DNA of 64,000 nucleotides from Clavelina lepadiformis (taxonomy: Eukaryota; Chordata; Ascidiacea; Aplousobranchia; Clavelinidae), in NCBI RefSeq assembly GCF_947623445.1, contig NC_135247.1, positions 1,614,501 to 1,678,500 on the forward strand, read 5' to 3'. The notes under the pieces were generated by a model. The model searched no databases and had not been told where the DNA came from. It saw only the letters and a list, made by a program, of their open reading frames with translations. Positions 13,001 through 25,280 of the stretch are shown one piece after another. Position 1 is the stretch's first letter, and every line of letters begins with the position of its first letter. A program made the position numbers and the translations under genes.

Positions 13001-15307
13001 CTAAATCACAACTGATATAAGGTAGGGTGAAAAGAATTTGCGAATTATATTTTGCAATTCTAACTTCGTTCAAATTTGACCAATGCTCTGAAGAAGGATG
13101 ATTCAAATATTATTGGAAACTGGTCAGTAATTATGGAAACACAATATGCTTTAACTGCGATTGGCTAGTGCCAGTGCTACCTGCCAGGGGTATTTCAAAC
13201 CTAAACTAAGCAATTGTATCTCTTATATGTGCTGTGACTTTCTTATGTATGTGTTTTATATTAATTTGTATATTTCCTTCTTCGATGAAATGATACCTGT
13301 CGAATGTTGTCAATCTCGTTGCAATGTTTGTCGTGTAATCTCTTCTCCAGTTGATCAAGATCGACGCAGGCTCTCTTTTTGGTTCCTCCATGTCGCAGCC
13401 GCTCTTCTTCCAGATAAGTTGATAGGCAGGACACTTGCTCCTTCAAATCCGCGATAAGTGATTCCCTGATAACAAACACTTCATGTTGATCGGCGGATTT
13501 TTTCGGAACAAAAGACTTCACTGACGTGGACTAAAGTACAGTGATTGCACTTTTTGGACTTAAAACTGGTCAATTTGCACAGATGAAAAATTCTTTAACA
13601 TCCGCGTTAAACTATGAACTTTTTTATTAATTTGTTTTGCAGAGACTGCAATTATTCAAAGCTTTCACGAGATGAAATGTTATATTGAATATATATACCA
13701 TTTGATATTATACTATAAAAGGCGGATATGAGATAACTCAAACAGGCTGTAATTTTTATGTGTGTTATGTTGCAGTTATGGATCACAAGCTTTAAAAATC
13801 ATTAGCTTCTCACTCGTAATTTGATATGGTTACATTAAAAGAATGTTTAAATTGTAACAATATTTCTCTGCTTTCATTCTAGCTATTGTTTTAGGTTGTT
13901 ACACACAAAATAAAACAAATAATGAAGTGGTTTTACTGTACTTACATTTCTGCACTGCTTAACTTTCTGAAAAACAAAAAGAATTAAATCCTTTCAACAA
14001 TTGCACTGACTACTAAAGTTACGCTACTTCACTGGAAGTGCTTAGCACATTCACAGCTTATAAGAACACTTTTCTCAACAAAGAAGCACACACAACTATT
14101 TAGTGTGCCAACAAGTCGGTCACATAAGAATGTTTTCACAAGATACACCAAACAAAAGACTCAATAGCTTTGGATTTCAATGTAAAGTCTTTAAGAATTT
14201 GAAGTAGTTCATTGTAAAAGATTTCAAAAAATATTTAAGTGTTTTCTTCAATATATATATAAATAAGAAGGGTTTAAATCAACACAAATGTAAATTAAAG
14301 CAATCCATCTATTATTGCAATAAGTAACAGTGGGCTTATTATACAATACTCAAGGAGTCTTTACGCTGGCACATACCTTGGCTGAGAAACAGGTTTTGGG
14401 GTGATTTCTTTGTTTGTGTTTATGGAAACATAAATTTTTCCCGCTGATTTGGACAAACAATAAGCAGGATTCAAGTTGAAGGTTTCAACATTCTACCACA
14501 GATGATCAATGAAAATTAATAACCGACACATAAACATGTCAACTTAATGCATTATTATGAAAATAGCAACTAAAAATTATTTTACATTGGAATATTTTCC
14601 TTCTCTATGACATCATAATGCACTTTGTGAAGACAAAAAGTTGCAAACAAGTAAAAACTTAATTTAAGAATGTACATAACAAGTCAATGTAGAGGTTATA
14701 CAGACTGCTTAAAATGCAATACATATACTATATATATATAGAATTTTCAGCAGTGAAGATTTGTATTTCCATACATTTTGAAGTTCAATTCCTTAAAATT
14801 ACCACAAACAGTTGAGCTTCATCGTCTTACCGAGTAATCTCTAGGATGCTGCAAAGCAACATTTGCTGTTCGAGACCTTCTTTTGTTTAGTCGATTTTGA
14901 AATGCGTATTCAGTCTGGAAATTGTCCCAAGTAAAAGTCTGCCATGTTGATCAAAAATTAATAATAAGTTTATTCATATTTACTATACACTATCAGCCAC
15001 TATAAGCAATATTTACTCCAAGAGTCGAGTCAACGGAATTTTTTAATCAAGTATTTAAGTTTCACTAAGGATGCTTAACACACACCAAAATTAGGTTCAG
15101 TGCAGTAATGCAGATAAAGATCACAATTTCACAGCGAAAAAATTACCATTTGTACCAAATCAGTCTGCAATTGCACACTCCTACACTAGGTGTATAGTGC
15201 CACAAAATTAACACAGTAACAGTTTTCTTATTTCCCACCGAATTTAGTCTTTTTCCTTCTTTCGACGTGTGAGGTCGCCTTAATCTTGGGGTTGGGATTA
15301 CTTCCAT
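10038..15307 (-). CDS. Coiled-coil protein, ten exons (possibly FLACC1-like)
   Basis: Minus-strand exons: 15307-15239, 14914-14831, 14492-14377, 13465-13297, 12800-12621, 12440-12301, 12241-12058, 11579-11370, 11134-10947, 10230-10038. All join in frame to about 510 residues. The N-terminus is basic and low in structure (RLRRPHTSKEGKR). From about residue 90 to 380 it is almost continuous charged heptad-like sequence (for example YEKLQGEFRMLQASFKNYRG), predicting a long coiled coil. The tail is acidic then Ser/Thr/Pro-rich. The exon 5/6 junction needs a GC donor (AAAG|gcaagg), since the alternative GT two codons earlier breaks the frame. The first exon is the least certain. The middle recalls the flagellum-associated coiled-coil FLACC1 family, but I cannot confirm that, so no symbol is given. 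It is head-to-head with GMPPA, 1.4 kb apart. Confidence 0.65.
13946..13966 (-). other. Possible alternative 21-nt microexon in the coiled-coil gene
   Basis: AAAGTTAAGCAGTGCAGAAAT is bounded by a good acceptor (ctttttgtttttcag) and donor (gtaagt). It joins in phase 0 to an extended version of the next exon starting at 13530 after ttttag-type sequence. It does not fit the phase of the exon at 14492-14377, so it could only serve a separate alternative 5' form. Confidence 0.25.
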
Positions 15308-15620
15308 TCTTCACTGCAGTTGTGTGCTGGAGTTGTTTGGAAAAAATCATCAACCAAAATACAACTTCATGTATGTTGGATTGAGTCTTCTTCAATTCAA
15401 CACGACAAGATATACAGAAAAAACTTATTTCCAAGAATCTAAAATAACCTTAGAGCAACCTGGACTATAAAATGTCCAAAAACGTTGTTTACTTATAAAA
15501 TTTGCCCAAGTGATAGCTCTGGTTGATGAAAAAATACTTTAACTGAGGTCACAAAACCTTCATCAATTATTTGGCCTGACGTCGATGCTTCTAACAAGCC
15601 AATGACAACAGCTCTAACAA

Positions 15621-15738
15621 CAAATTTGGGGTCTAGTGCAGAAGAGCACAACCAAAATATACATTTCTATACTAGACCCCATTTACTCAAATTGTGACGT
15701 CATTTGGTTGTGCACTTCAGCAATAGACCCCAAATTTG
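15621..15738. mobile_element. Hairpin MITE-like inverted repeat
   Basis: 36-bp arms 15621-15656 and 15703-15738 are reverse complements at about 33 of 36 positions (ends CAAATTTGGGGTCTA). They surround a 46-bp centre. No clear target-site duplication is visible, so the superfamily is not assigned. Confidence 0.5.
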
Positions 15739-16715
15739 TATCAATTAGTTTAAATTGTTATTGCAATTGGCTTTCAACTGTCATAGATGGTGGGAAGCAA
15801 AAACATTAAGTGCTTTGTGAACTTAAAACTTGCAACGTTTTAACCAGCCCAGGTATGTCCAACCCGCAACCGACATGCGGCTAGCCTATAAGCCCTAACT
15901 GTTGTGCTGTTAATATGAAAGGTCTGAAGATTATCATAGCAAACAACTTACAAGCTACCGGTATGACTTATTCCTATAACCTCACTCTAAGCTCAGCTCA
16001 TAGCGCCTCCAGTCCGCCACATTATAGGCAACGACATATACCAACAGGCATCGACATAGGCCGCTCATATCCTCAGCTCAGAATTTGCTTGTTTTAACTA
16101 AACTAAAAACTGTTGGAAAATAGCCTAAAGTTTTTAGAAAAAACACACTTTGTGCTCACGCTAACCTACCATTCTCAGTATTAATGCCACCAATGCACTT
16201 CCCATGTCATAGTGACATAGTCATTCCCCCAACGCGTCCAACTCAAACGACAAAACAAACGCAATAGCATTGAGTTGTGGCTTAGCTGCTAGGGCGACAA
16301 AATACGCCATATTTTGTTTGTTTTTGTCTCATTTAGTGGTTTTACAATAATTTTAATGTTGTCACTAAGTGTCGCGCTTTAACTACGACTTTTGGTAAAT
16401 TTGCTTATTTACGCTGTGTAAAAAAAATAATAACATTTAATTATTAATGCGATGGTAAATTTTCATTTATTACATTAAAAGATTTGAAAAAGTTTTTGTT
16501 TAGGGTTTAACTTTGGGCGTATAAGCTGTTAATGTTTAAGCTAAAAGCAAGTAGTATCAGTAAAAAAAGTTACGCGCCTGGCTGAACCGGTTTTACATCT
16601 AACACTGGAAGTGAACTGTAGCTGTAGCTCAGCTCAAGTTAGTTCAACTTGAAGAAACCTGCAAAAAGCAGTCTGGTCATCAGCTGACCAGTAAAAGTTG
16701 GTTACAATCATCAAG
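15739..16715. other. Intergenic region between divergent genes
   Basis: Lies between the first exon of the minus-strand coiled-coil gene and the ATG of GMPPA. Both genes start outward from this region, so it should hold both promoters. No clear TATA box or conserved motif stands out. Confidence 0.4.
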
Positions 16716-19700
16716 ATGAATTTAAAAGCGGTTATCTTAGTTGGTGGTCCACAAAAAGGTTAGTTATAACAATCCTAGTTTGGAAAATCATTACAAACCT
16801 AGTTTGGAAAATTATTAGCTTACAACAAAGAATAAAAGTGAATTAATGCACTAAGACAAGCTTTCATAGTACTTGGTTTGCATGTAGGCCTAATAATTTG
16901 CTACTGTTCGTTCCCCGTTACAGAATACTAAGGTATTGAAATAAATGTGTTGAAAAAGTTTGCACACTAAAGCATTTCACAATTGACAAAATGTAGAACG
17001 GTATAGCTTAGAAACTATTAGCGCTTACTTGGATGATAATTGTAAATAGTAATTATTCTAATATGTTTTAATAAACTACTTGTTTTGGTAAACTCTGGGA
17101 AGTTAGAATTACTTTTAAGGTTCATATTTAAATTGGCCTAGGCATAAGTTGTTAAACTTAGTTCGCAGACTTTTTCTAGTGCGTGGCATTTGTTACGCTT
17201 TAAATAAAAGTTCATTGCCTCAGGCTAAATAACTTACATCTCGACGGTTTATAAACTATACCTTAATAAAAGCTGATTTTGGTGATAACTTGTGATTCAT
17301 GTCGCAGTTAGTTAACATTTGTTTTGTTACAACTTTAAATTTAACCAGACTAAATGTAAAGTTTATAAAACGATTGTTCATGAACTCATGCAAGTTAAAA
17401 TATTACAAAACTGTAGGCGGTCGTCGTTGGAAATACGATCCTGCAACTGGTTCAAAAGAAGCTTTCTTTACCTTACAATGAGCAGTTTAAAACTATGCGT
17501 TATCAAAAAGTTTTGCGAATCATTATCATTTAATGCAAGTTGTATTACTAATCGTGCATTATTTAGGAGTTGTTTACTCTAATTTTTGATAAATTTTCAG
17601 GTACGCGATTTCGTCCACTGAGTCTGGATCTTCCAAAACCATTATTCCCAATTGCGGGATTTCCCCTTGTGCATCATCATATTGAAGCATGTTGCAGGGT
17701 AGGGTAACCTTGGGTAATTTACGCTTTAGTAGTTGAGTATGACAGTTTAGTTATACATTTTAACGGTATCTCAGCTTAAAGAAGTCACCGAAATCTTACT
17801 GATCGGATTTTTCCAACCCAATGACGCCCTCCGACGGTTTATTCAAAGGGAAAGGCAAGAATTTGGAAAGTCGATCATGTAAGTGGTTTGGTATATCAAT
17901 TATTAAGATCTTAATACGTTTATAAAAATGATTTACAATTTTTGTTAAATTCCTTTATATTCAGATACCTGCAGGAGTACACCATGTTGGGAACTGCGGG
18001 TTGCATATACCACTTTCGTGATGTCATAACCAACGGCAGTCCAGACGCGTTCTTTCTCATGTTTAGCGACGCGTTTTGTGACTTTCCACTCCAAGAAATG
18101 ATCCAGTTCAAAGAGAAGTTTATGCCTTACCTTATAATGACTGTAGAGGTAAATTGCCGATTTTCACGCTTTGTGAGTTTAGACACTAACTCTAAAGAGA
18201 TGTAAAACTTTGTGTAGGCTAGATTGTAGGAAAACACGCACAAAGTCTGAAAATTGAAGTAAAATATATTAATAGAAATAACTTAACAAGAAACTATTCA
18301 TGCAAACAATAATGCTGTAGCAAGGTTCTTCTGTGAACGCAGAATTTCTGCAGCGAAAAAGTAGGCTAACTTTGCATTTGCGTTTGCTACTGGCAACCAC
18401 AGTAATTGTAATGTAGTATTTGGCCTTTGTAAGGCAAGCCAATATTTCTTCGAGTTATTAGGCACAACTTTGTATTTGCGATTGCTACTGTCAACCACAG
18501 TAATTGTAATGCAGTATTTGGCCTTTGTAAGGCAAGCCAATATTTCTTCGAGTTATTAGGCTAGTTGTATTACTGTATTCAATTCTCTGTGTCTTTGCTC
18601 AGGTTCCAAAAGAACAGTCGCTCCATTATGGATGCGCCGGTATCAACCTGACCACAAGCGAGGTCGTCCATTACACGGAGAAGCCTGACACTTTTGTCAG
18701 CTGTGACATCAATGCCGGCATCTATCTCCTCAACATAGACATCTTTGAGAATATTGGCGTGCTTTTTCAGAATAAGCACAGGCCGAGTTTAAGTGACACC
18801 TCCATGTAATGAGTCTTATGTGTAAAATGCTTGAAATAATCTGATCCTTTTGTGTAAATTATCACTAAGTCTCCAAACACAACACGATTTTGGGAGAAAT
18901 GCTTTGTTTGTATCTCTTAGGGAAGAAGTCATGCTCCATGTAAGCCATCAGAATGTTTACAAACCTGAAAGTACTATGGGAAGAATTTCTTTGGAAAGTG
19001 AAGTACTTCCGCGTCTAGCCGGAAGTGGGAAGCTTTTTGCTTTTCGAATGGATCGCTTTTGGCTCAATATCAAGTCAGCAGGATCGGCATTATACGCGAA
19101 TCAAGCTATTCTGGAACTTTACAAATCCTCTCATCCGGAAAGACTGAGTGACTTACCCGGATGTAAAGGAAACGTTTATATTCATCCGACAGCGGAAGTA
19201 GATGATTCAGCTGTGGTGAGAAATATTTCAAAACTTGATTAAACATTTTGATATTTGTTGGTATCAAAATCATTTCTTCTGGATTTTCAGTAACTGCAGT
19301 AAATAAATGTCTGATTAACTTAGAGGTAGATTTTAAGTTGTTTGAGCTAAAATTTTCCAGCTGGGTCCAAACGTGACAGTGGGGGCAGGGGTGGTGATCG
19401 GACAAGGGGCGCGGGTCAAGAACTCGATGATTTTAGACGGAGCACTGGTAAAGGTGGGGGCTTAACAGGATTGTGACAAAACAATTAAGATTTATCTCGA
19501 TTATAAACCAGCGTTAATGTTTTGCATCAAACGAAGCAGTTTCCAAGAAACTAAAAAGAAACTATGTACAGTATTTCATAAATCCACAAAAACATTTTAC
19601 TTTCCAGGCTCACAGCTGCATACTGAACAGCATAATAGGCTGGCATTGCGTGGTGGGGGAATGGACGAGGGTGGAAGGAACCCCGACGGAAATCGACCCC

Positions 19701-20663
19701 AACGCGCCTCACGCCACGACTGATAACTTCTACTTGTTCGACGAGCAAGGAAGGCTACGACCATCCATCACCATATTAGGTAATCATTAATAAAGCTACC
19801 GACTGACGACCATTGGATAAAACCAGAAAATAAGCAGAAGGAATATCTATTTGAAAGAGGCAGTAAAGTTACACAACAGGACATACATCAATTTCACCAT
19901 CGTGATCATCAATATGGTCGTTAGATGTAAAATACTGTGTGGTGTCCAGAAAGGCTTTCCGCTTAGGTTCTCTTAGAACAGGGGTGTCAAACTCAATCGC
20001 ACCAGGGGCCAAAACTCAAAAGTTTACTAACGCCGCGGGCCGATAAGGATAAAACTTGAATGAACGTTTCCTGACATGAATTGGAACAGGCAGCGAAACA
20101 ACACCAAATTTTTGATGATTTTTGACTGGGCTATTTTTGATTATTCTTCTCTTATATAATTATGTTTCATTCATTTCCTTGCAAAAGCATTAAAGAATTA
20201 ACAAACAACAAAGAGAAAAGCAGCCCAATTACAAGCGTTAGAATAAATCGATTTATTCCATCGTATGATGGGGCAACTGCTGTGCTGCTGTATTGTGCGA
20301 TTTGTTATAATCTTGTTGCTTGCTTAAAAAAAGTAAGTTATACTGTACAATGATCTCGTGGGCCGGAAATAGTTCAATGTATGAAATAACTACGCGGGTC
20401 AAGTTTTATTGTAAAGCGGGCCGGATGTGGCCCGCGGGCCAGGAGTTTGACACGTATGTCTTAGAAGGTCAAGCTCACTGTTCCAGAAAACTTTGCTTAC
20501 AACATTAAGGTTTTCTCGGCGCATCTGCAAGCGACCGAGTTTATGCAATTGTTATTTTTCAGGACGTGACGTCACCATTCCAGCGGAAGTGGTCATCAGG
20601 AATTCGATAATAATGCCAAGCAAAGAATTGGGACGTGGGTTCAAGAATCAGATCTTGTTGTGA
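16716..20663 (+). CDS. GMPPA: GMPPA, mannose-1-phosphate guanylyltransferase regulatory subunit alpha
   Basis: Nine exons: 16716-16758, 17601-17698, 17775-17878, 17965-18148, 18603-18805, 18921-19215, 19361-19447, 19608-19779, 20563-20663. All introns are GT-AG and all phases agree, giving 428 residues (human GMPPA about 420). The N-terminus has the nucleotidyltransferase loop in its GMPPA form ([14 protein letters not shown]), followed by [30 protein letters not shown] and the [10 protein letters not shown] stretch are typical of the family. From about residue 300 a left-handed beta-helix shows hexapeptide repeats ([19 protein letters not shown]), then [13 protein letters not shown], ending in FKNQILL. 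GMPPA is the GDP-mannose-sensing partner that restrains GMPPB in the cytosol, controlling GDP-mannose for glycosylation. Intron 8 carries a hAT-type MITE and intron 4 a 98-bp tandem duplication. Confidence 0.95.
18363..18558. repeat. 98-bp tandem duplication in GMPPA intron 4
   Basis: Two adjacent copies of about 98 bp (18363-18460 and 18461-18558) differ at only a few positions. Both contain the same run around CCACAGTAATTGTAATG and end in TCTTCGAGTTATTA. It lies wholly within the intron. Confidence 0.85.
19979..20458. mobile_element. hAT-type MITE in GMPPA intron 8
   Basis: Starts CAGGGGTGTCAAACTC and ends GAGTTTGACACGTATG, imperfect terminal inverted repeats of about 16 bp. It is flanked on both sides by the perfect 8-bp duplication TCTTAGAA (19971-19978 and 20459-20466), the hallmark of hAT transposition. 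Length is 480 bp with no transposase frame, so it is non-autonomous. Internal ends carry the GC-rich gggccg/cgggcc motifs common in this kind of element. Confidence 0.85.
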
Positions 20664-21014
20664 AGCGCCCGTACAATCGACATCATATTAAGCTGCTGAT
20701 AAAGATGACAGAGTTGTGCCAACTCTTGACTTTTACAAACTATTCACAAATTGTAAACCTGACATTATGCTCGTTTGAGTTTTACTTTATTTTTGCGTCG
20801 TCTTTGACGACAAATTCGTGTAAAAACTGACAGAAATAGCTAAAACGGCCTAAAATGATTGAGTACGAGTAGGTCATAGTCAGATCAGTGATAGACAGGA
20901 CTCAACTTGACCGGTACGCGAGGTTGTCACCCGGTTCTGGTGGCGTGCCGTCTACGCCACGGCTTGCAATTCGCTGTTGGTTTCTTAGATTCTACAAGAT
21001 GCTGCTTGATGACA
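20664..21014. other. Convergent intergenic region (GMPPA / AKAP17A)
   Basis: The two stop codons face each other 351 bp apart, so both 3' UTRs must lie here, possibly overlapping. No canonical AATAAA is obvious for GMPPA. Confidence 0.5.
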
Positions 21015-24000
21015 TCATCTTGGAGTGACGTCAGGCGAACGGACAACGACAGCGGAAGAGAGGTTAGGTTTCCCCGAATGAAGTTTCTTGATCGCGTTTT
21101 TCCTCCGCTTCTCACCGCGTTTGTAATCTTCCTCGAGTTTTCGTTTAAGAAGCCGCGACTTCATCTCCATCTCTTTCTTCCTCATCTTCTCCTGGATAGA
21201 AGAAAAATAAAATCATAATTTTGTCGTCACAAAGCGTTTTGTTTTATAAAAACAGCAATTAGTTAAAATTGAGGGTGACAAATGCAAACTAAGTTTGCCA
21301 AATATTAACAAATGAAATGGTTCCAAGATTTTTCAGTGGTTTGGTAATTATGGCCGAGAACGTGTCGCAAATATGAGTCCGGCACTCGGCCAAGTCTAGT
21401 ACATCATGCAAGCGACTTGTCGTCACGTACTTTGGTTTACTCCTATAACGTCACAATATCCGCCAAACGTGTCACAATGGACTCAAACTTGCGACAAGTT
21501 TTCAGCGATAATTACCAAACCACTGAACTTTTGTTCAAAGTTTTTGACCAGTTTGTTTGGTTAATTGCGTTCCTCGAAATCAGACAAACTTGGTTTCGCA
21601 CAAACAACACTCACTCTTTTTCTCTCTTCTTTTTCTTTTTTCTTCTTCAATTCCTCTTCCTTCTTTTTTCTCTCCGCTTCCACTTTTTCGGCCACTTCTC
21701 GCTCCAGCTTCTCGACCTCGGTCTGTTGAGCATCAGCCTAAGAAGAGAAAAAGTTCACAACCGTCCATGGCAAGCACAACCATAACTTATGCGCTCTTTA
21801 GAAATCAGTGCAACTTTGATAAAGTGTTGTCAACACCTAGTTGCTAAGGTATTGTCTCAAACAAGCATGAAATGAGGAGAATGTCCACAAGCACGTCCAC
21901 ACACCGACTCAGTGGCTTCATCGTGGTGTATTGAAATAAACTAACAACTTACTTTAACGCGGTCTAGCAAATCACTGATCAGGCGTATCGACTCCAACTT
22001 CCTTTGAGCCAGAAGGAGCTTTCTCTCCTCCTTCGCTATCCGATGAGCCAACCGTTGCTCTTGCTCTAGCTCCCGTTTCTCTCTTCTTTTTTTCCTCCTC
22101 TTCTCCTCTCTCTTCTTCCTCCTTTCATCTTGCTCATGAGCAATTTCCTCCTCTCGACGTCTTCAACAACAAGATTTGCATCAAAACCAAGCATTGGCAG
22201 ATTGTAGGAAGTATTTTAAGCACAACAAAAATATAAGAACGAGGCACTGTGCAATAAACTTAGCTTCTAACGGATGTTGTATTTTTGTATAATTTATCTA
22301 GAATATTACTTTGAAACTATTATTATAAAATTACTTATTATTGAAAATAATCAAAATCACGGTAACTCAATAAAAACTTGTAAATTTAATCACTTTTCTT
22401 CATCTATTTTCCTCTGAGCTGCTTCCCTCTCCTTCCTCTTCTCATTCTCCCGAGCTTCCTGGAGTTTCTCGATCTTCTGCTTCTCAAGAGCACGATGCTG
22501 GATTGATTGTTGAGATAAATGCTTCGTTTTGTCGAAGTCGACCTGGAAGGAGGCAAGTCGCAAAACAATTAATCACAATCAGAATGAAAGTAACAAAACT
22601 GGTCTCGGAAAAACTCGTGATGAAAATTTGTTTAAAACAAAACCCGAAGCAGACTTGAACATGAACACAGAACTGTACGATAATCTTCTACTCTGAAGTT
22701 TTTCATTCCTACTAACTGGATAAAATAGTTCATGATACGTATAAATTATTACTCAGTATCAGTTTTCCTCATATAACTTTTAACCGCCTATTGCTTGGTA
22801 AGGATCATGTTTTCTCACAGAGCCGTCAATGGGTTTCAGCCGTTTGACAAGTTTGGAAACACAAATAACTCAATAAATCTACTGATCTGTTCAATACTAA
22901 TTCAGTGTCACCTTGATGGTGGCCGCTAGCGCTTTTCCATCCGACTCCTTCATGACTATTTTCCTTCCCTTCAACGCGTCCATGCATTTTGCGAAGCCGA
23001 TGTACTCTTTGTACTGCACGAACAGCTCAAAGTTTAGTCGGGATCCGAAGGAAAATGTCTGAAAATTTCCGGCTCCACTAACCTGGTGAACAACAGAAAA
23101 AACGGGATTAAAAAGTAAAATGAAAACAGTACCTGAATTTTTAAAACATACAAATGACACGTTTACTTTAGCATTAATATAACTTACTATTCCATTCATT
23201 ACTTATTATTCGCTATAACTACCCTAACACCTCACTTCACATTGAAAATAGTTTTTACGTAAACACACAAGACACCCACTTCTGCTCTGTATGGGTCCAG
23301 CATAGGGATATCGATATTGAGGATCTCACCGAACGATAAGAACGCGTATCTCACCAAATCCTCACTCACATTTTCTTTTGTCTGTAATACAATTTATAAA
23401 TCCGGCAATAAAATGATATTCTTAAAAAAGAACAGGGTTCTGTATATTACAGACACAAGAGTGCTGGACACCGTGCAATGTGTGCTTGCCATAAGCCATA
23501 ATGCAACTCTGTGTATGAATGATTTCAAACATTGAAATGTCAACGGCAAGAATTGACACAATAAAGAGCCAAGTTCTACAGATTCTACGTACCCTCTCTG
23601 TGAAAAATTTACATGGAACGTTCTTCAAATGCACGGTGTCTGGTCTCTCACCAGCCTGGGTTTCATCAAAGTCCTTTGAATCTCGAAAGAAAGCATCCCA
23701 GTCATGCCGTGTTGGGAACGGTACCTTGCACTCACCACACGATACCTGTCAAATAACACATAGAATGACCGATACTTTTTGCAATTGATAAGCTTTTGAT
23801 TCACTTTTAAATGGTATCGGCAAATTACTTTTAAAGAAAAATATCCTGGTATTAATGTGTTGAAATCAAGCAATCACTCTATGTATAGCTGTCTACTATG
23901 AAATGCAATTGTACTGAAGAAACCGACCTTTAACAAAGCAGGAAATCCGGAGAGTTTGATGTGTTTTCCGTCAAGCATTGAGATAAAAGTGGAAACGAGA

Positions 24001-24645
24001 GATTTGTTTTCTAGCTCTCCTTCAAACCTAACAAAAAATGACAACACTGACCCACTACACGCACTAACTATCTATGACAACACCGAACCTGAAGTAGTGT
24101 TTGCTTTGACTGTGATTGTAAGACTATTTATGAATTTAAAAGCTACGAATAATTCAAGAACCACAGCTTCTTTAACAATAAAACCCATAAAATTGTCTTT
24201 GGTGAGATAAGAACTTCTGCAATTATTGTTTAAGACCAACAATAGGCAGGAAATAACATAGTTAAAAAGAGGTCGATTACATATGATTTACAATTTACTG
24301 TAGTTGTCAAGGCTGGACCATATACCTGACAAATTCCAGTGTACTTTTGCTAACTCGAAGCAGAGTGAACTGATAAGGTGTGCACATTCCTTTCACTTTC
24401 TCCATTACCTCCCAATTTGAAATGGTTTGACCCGCTACCTACAACATACTAATCATCAAAGAAGATATTTTAAACAAGAGCCAACCAAGCTGTGTGATAT
24501 ATCAAATGAAAAATATAAAGAGTCTTACTTTCAGTTTGGGCAAAGCAACACTGATGTTGACTTTTGCAATCGGTTTAAGGTAAAGATGCAATTTTTCACA
24601 GAGTGGAACTGCATCAGACAGATCACTGATTATCGACGTATTCAT
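21015..24645 (-). CDS. AKAP17A: AKAP17A (XE7/SFRS17A-like) A-kinase anchor and splicing factor
   Basis: Ten minus-strand exons: 24645-24529, 24438-24326, 24027-23928, 23745-23593, 23381-23280, 23082-22912, 22542-22394, 22160-21953, 21737-21615, 21191-21015. All phases agree; the product is about 470 residues, shorter than the human protein because the long C-terminal repeat tail is absent. The start gives LYLKPIAKVNISVALPKLK as in AKAP17A, followed by the conserved ISNWEVM, FPTRHDWDAFFRD, GERPDTVHLKNVPCKFF and the RRM-like IDIPMLDPYR and FSFGSRLNFELFVQY. A long Glu/Lys/Arg helix follows, containing KLLLAQRKLESIRLISDLL, the region matching the amphipathic PKA-binding helix in the vertebrate protein. 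The family is a nuclear speckle protein that anchors PKA regulatory subunits and affects alternative splicing. Gene is convergent with GMPPA. Confidence 0.93.
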
Positions 24646-25280
24646 TTTAACTTACAGTGTCTTTTTTTTACAATGGCCTATGATTCTATCTGCAAAGAAA
24701 GTGTTCATTGGAAACGAAAGCTTCATTGAAAACGAAAATAAACATAGAAAATAAACAGCCAGAATGCACACCATAACAAGGTCAGATAACAGAGCCATCA
24801 GTCCCGAGTCAGCAACACAAGCAAACAATGAGCAAACAGTACCGACGTGTAACAAATTTCTTTAAAGGCAGCTATTGGCAGATGACGAACAAAACAAAAA
24901 TTTCTTGAAGGTAAACTTAAACTTTAAGTTATGCTAAACCGAGAATGGCAAAAATGGCAAGAACTTACAAGTGAAGATATCTACAAAATTGTGAAAACAC
25001 TACAGTGTAGGCAGATGAATGAGCACCAGCAAACAACATGTGAAAGCGAAAGAACACTGAGCTAAAACAAACCAGTAGGAAAATGAATTTGGCAAGACAA
25101 CCACAAGGAATGTATAAAGGACATATACAGCACCATAATACAACACATACAGCGAATGGAAGAAAAAATCTACTACTGCGGTTCTATGGCACAATGTGAG
25201 GTTTTGTTACAGCAGGCTTGTAAGATAATAAACACTTCACACACTTACAATCACATTATGACATACAAATGAAAATAAAT
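24646..25280. other. Intergenic region between TDRD7 and AKAP17A
   Basis: 635 bp separate the TDRD7-like stop from the AKAP17A start, on the same strand. It must hold the TDRD7 3' UTR and the AKAP17A promoter or 5' UTR. No TTTATT (minus-strand AATAAA) is obvious close to the TDRD7 stop. The spacing is larger than typical tunicate operons, so co-transcription is not claimed. Confidence 0.4.
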
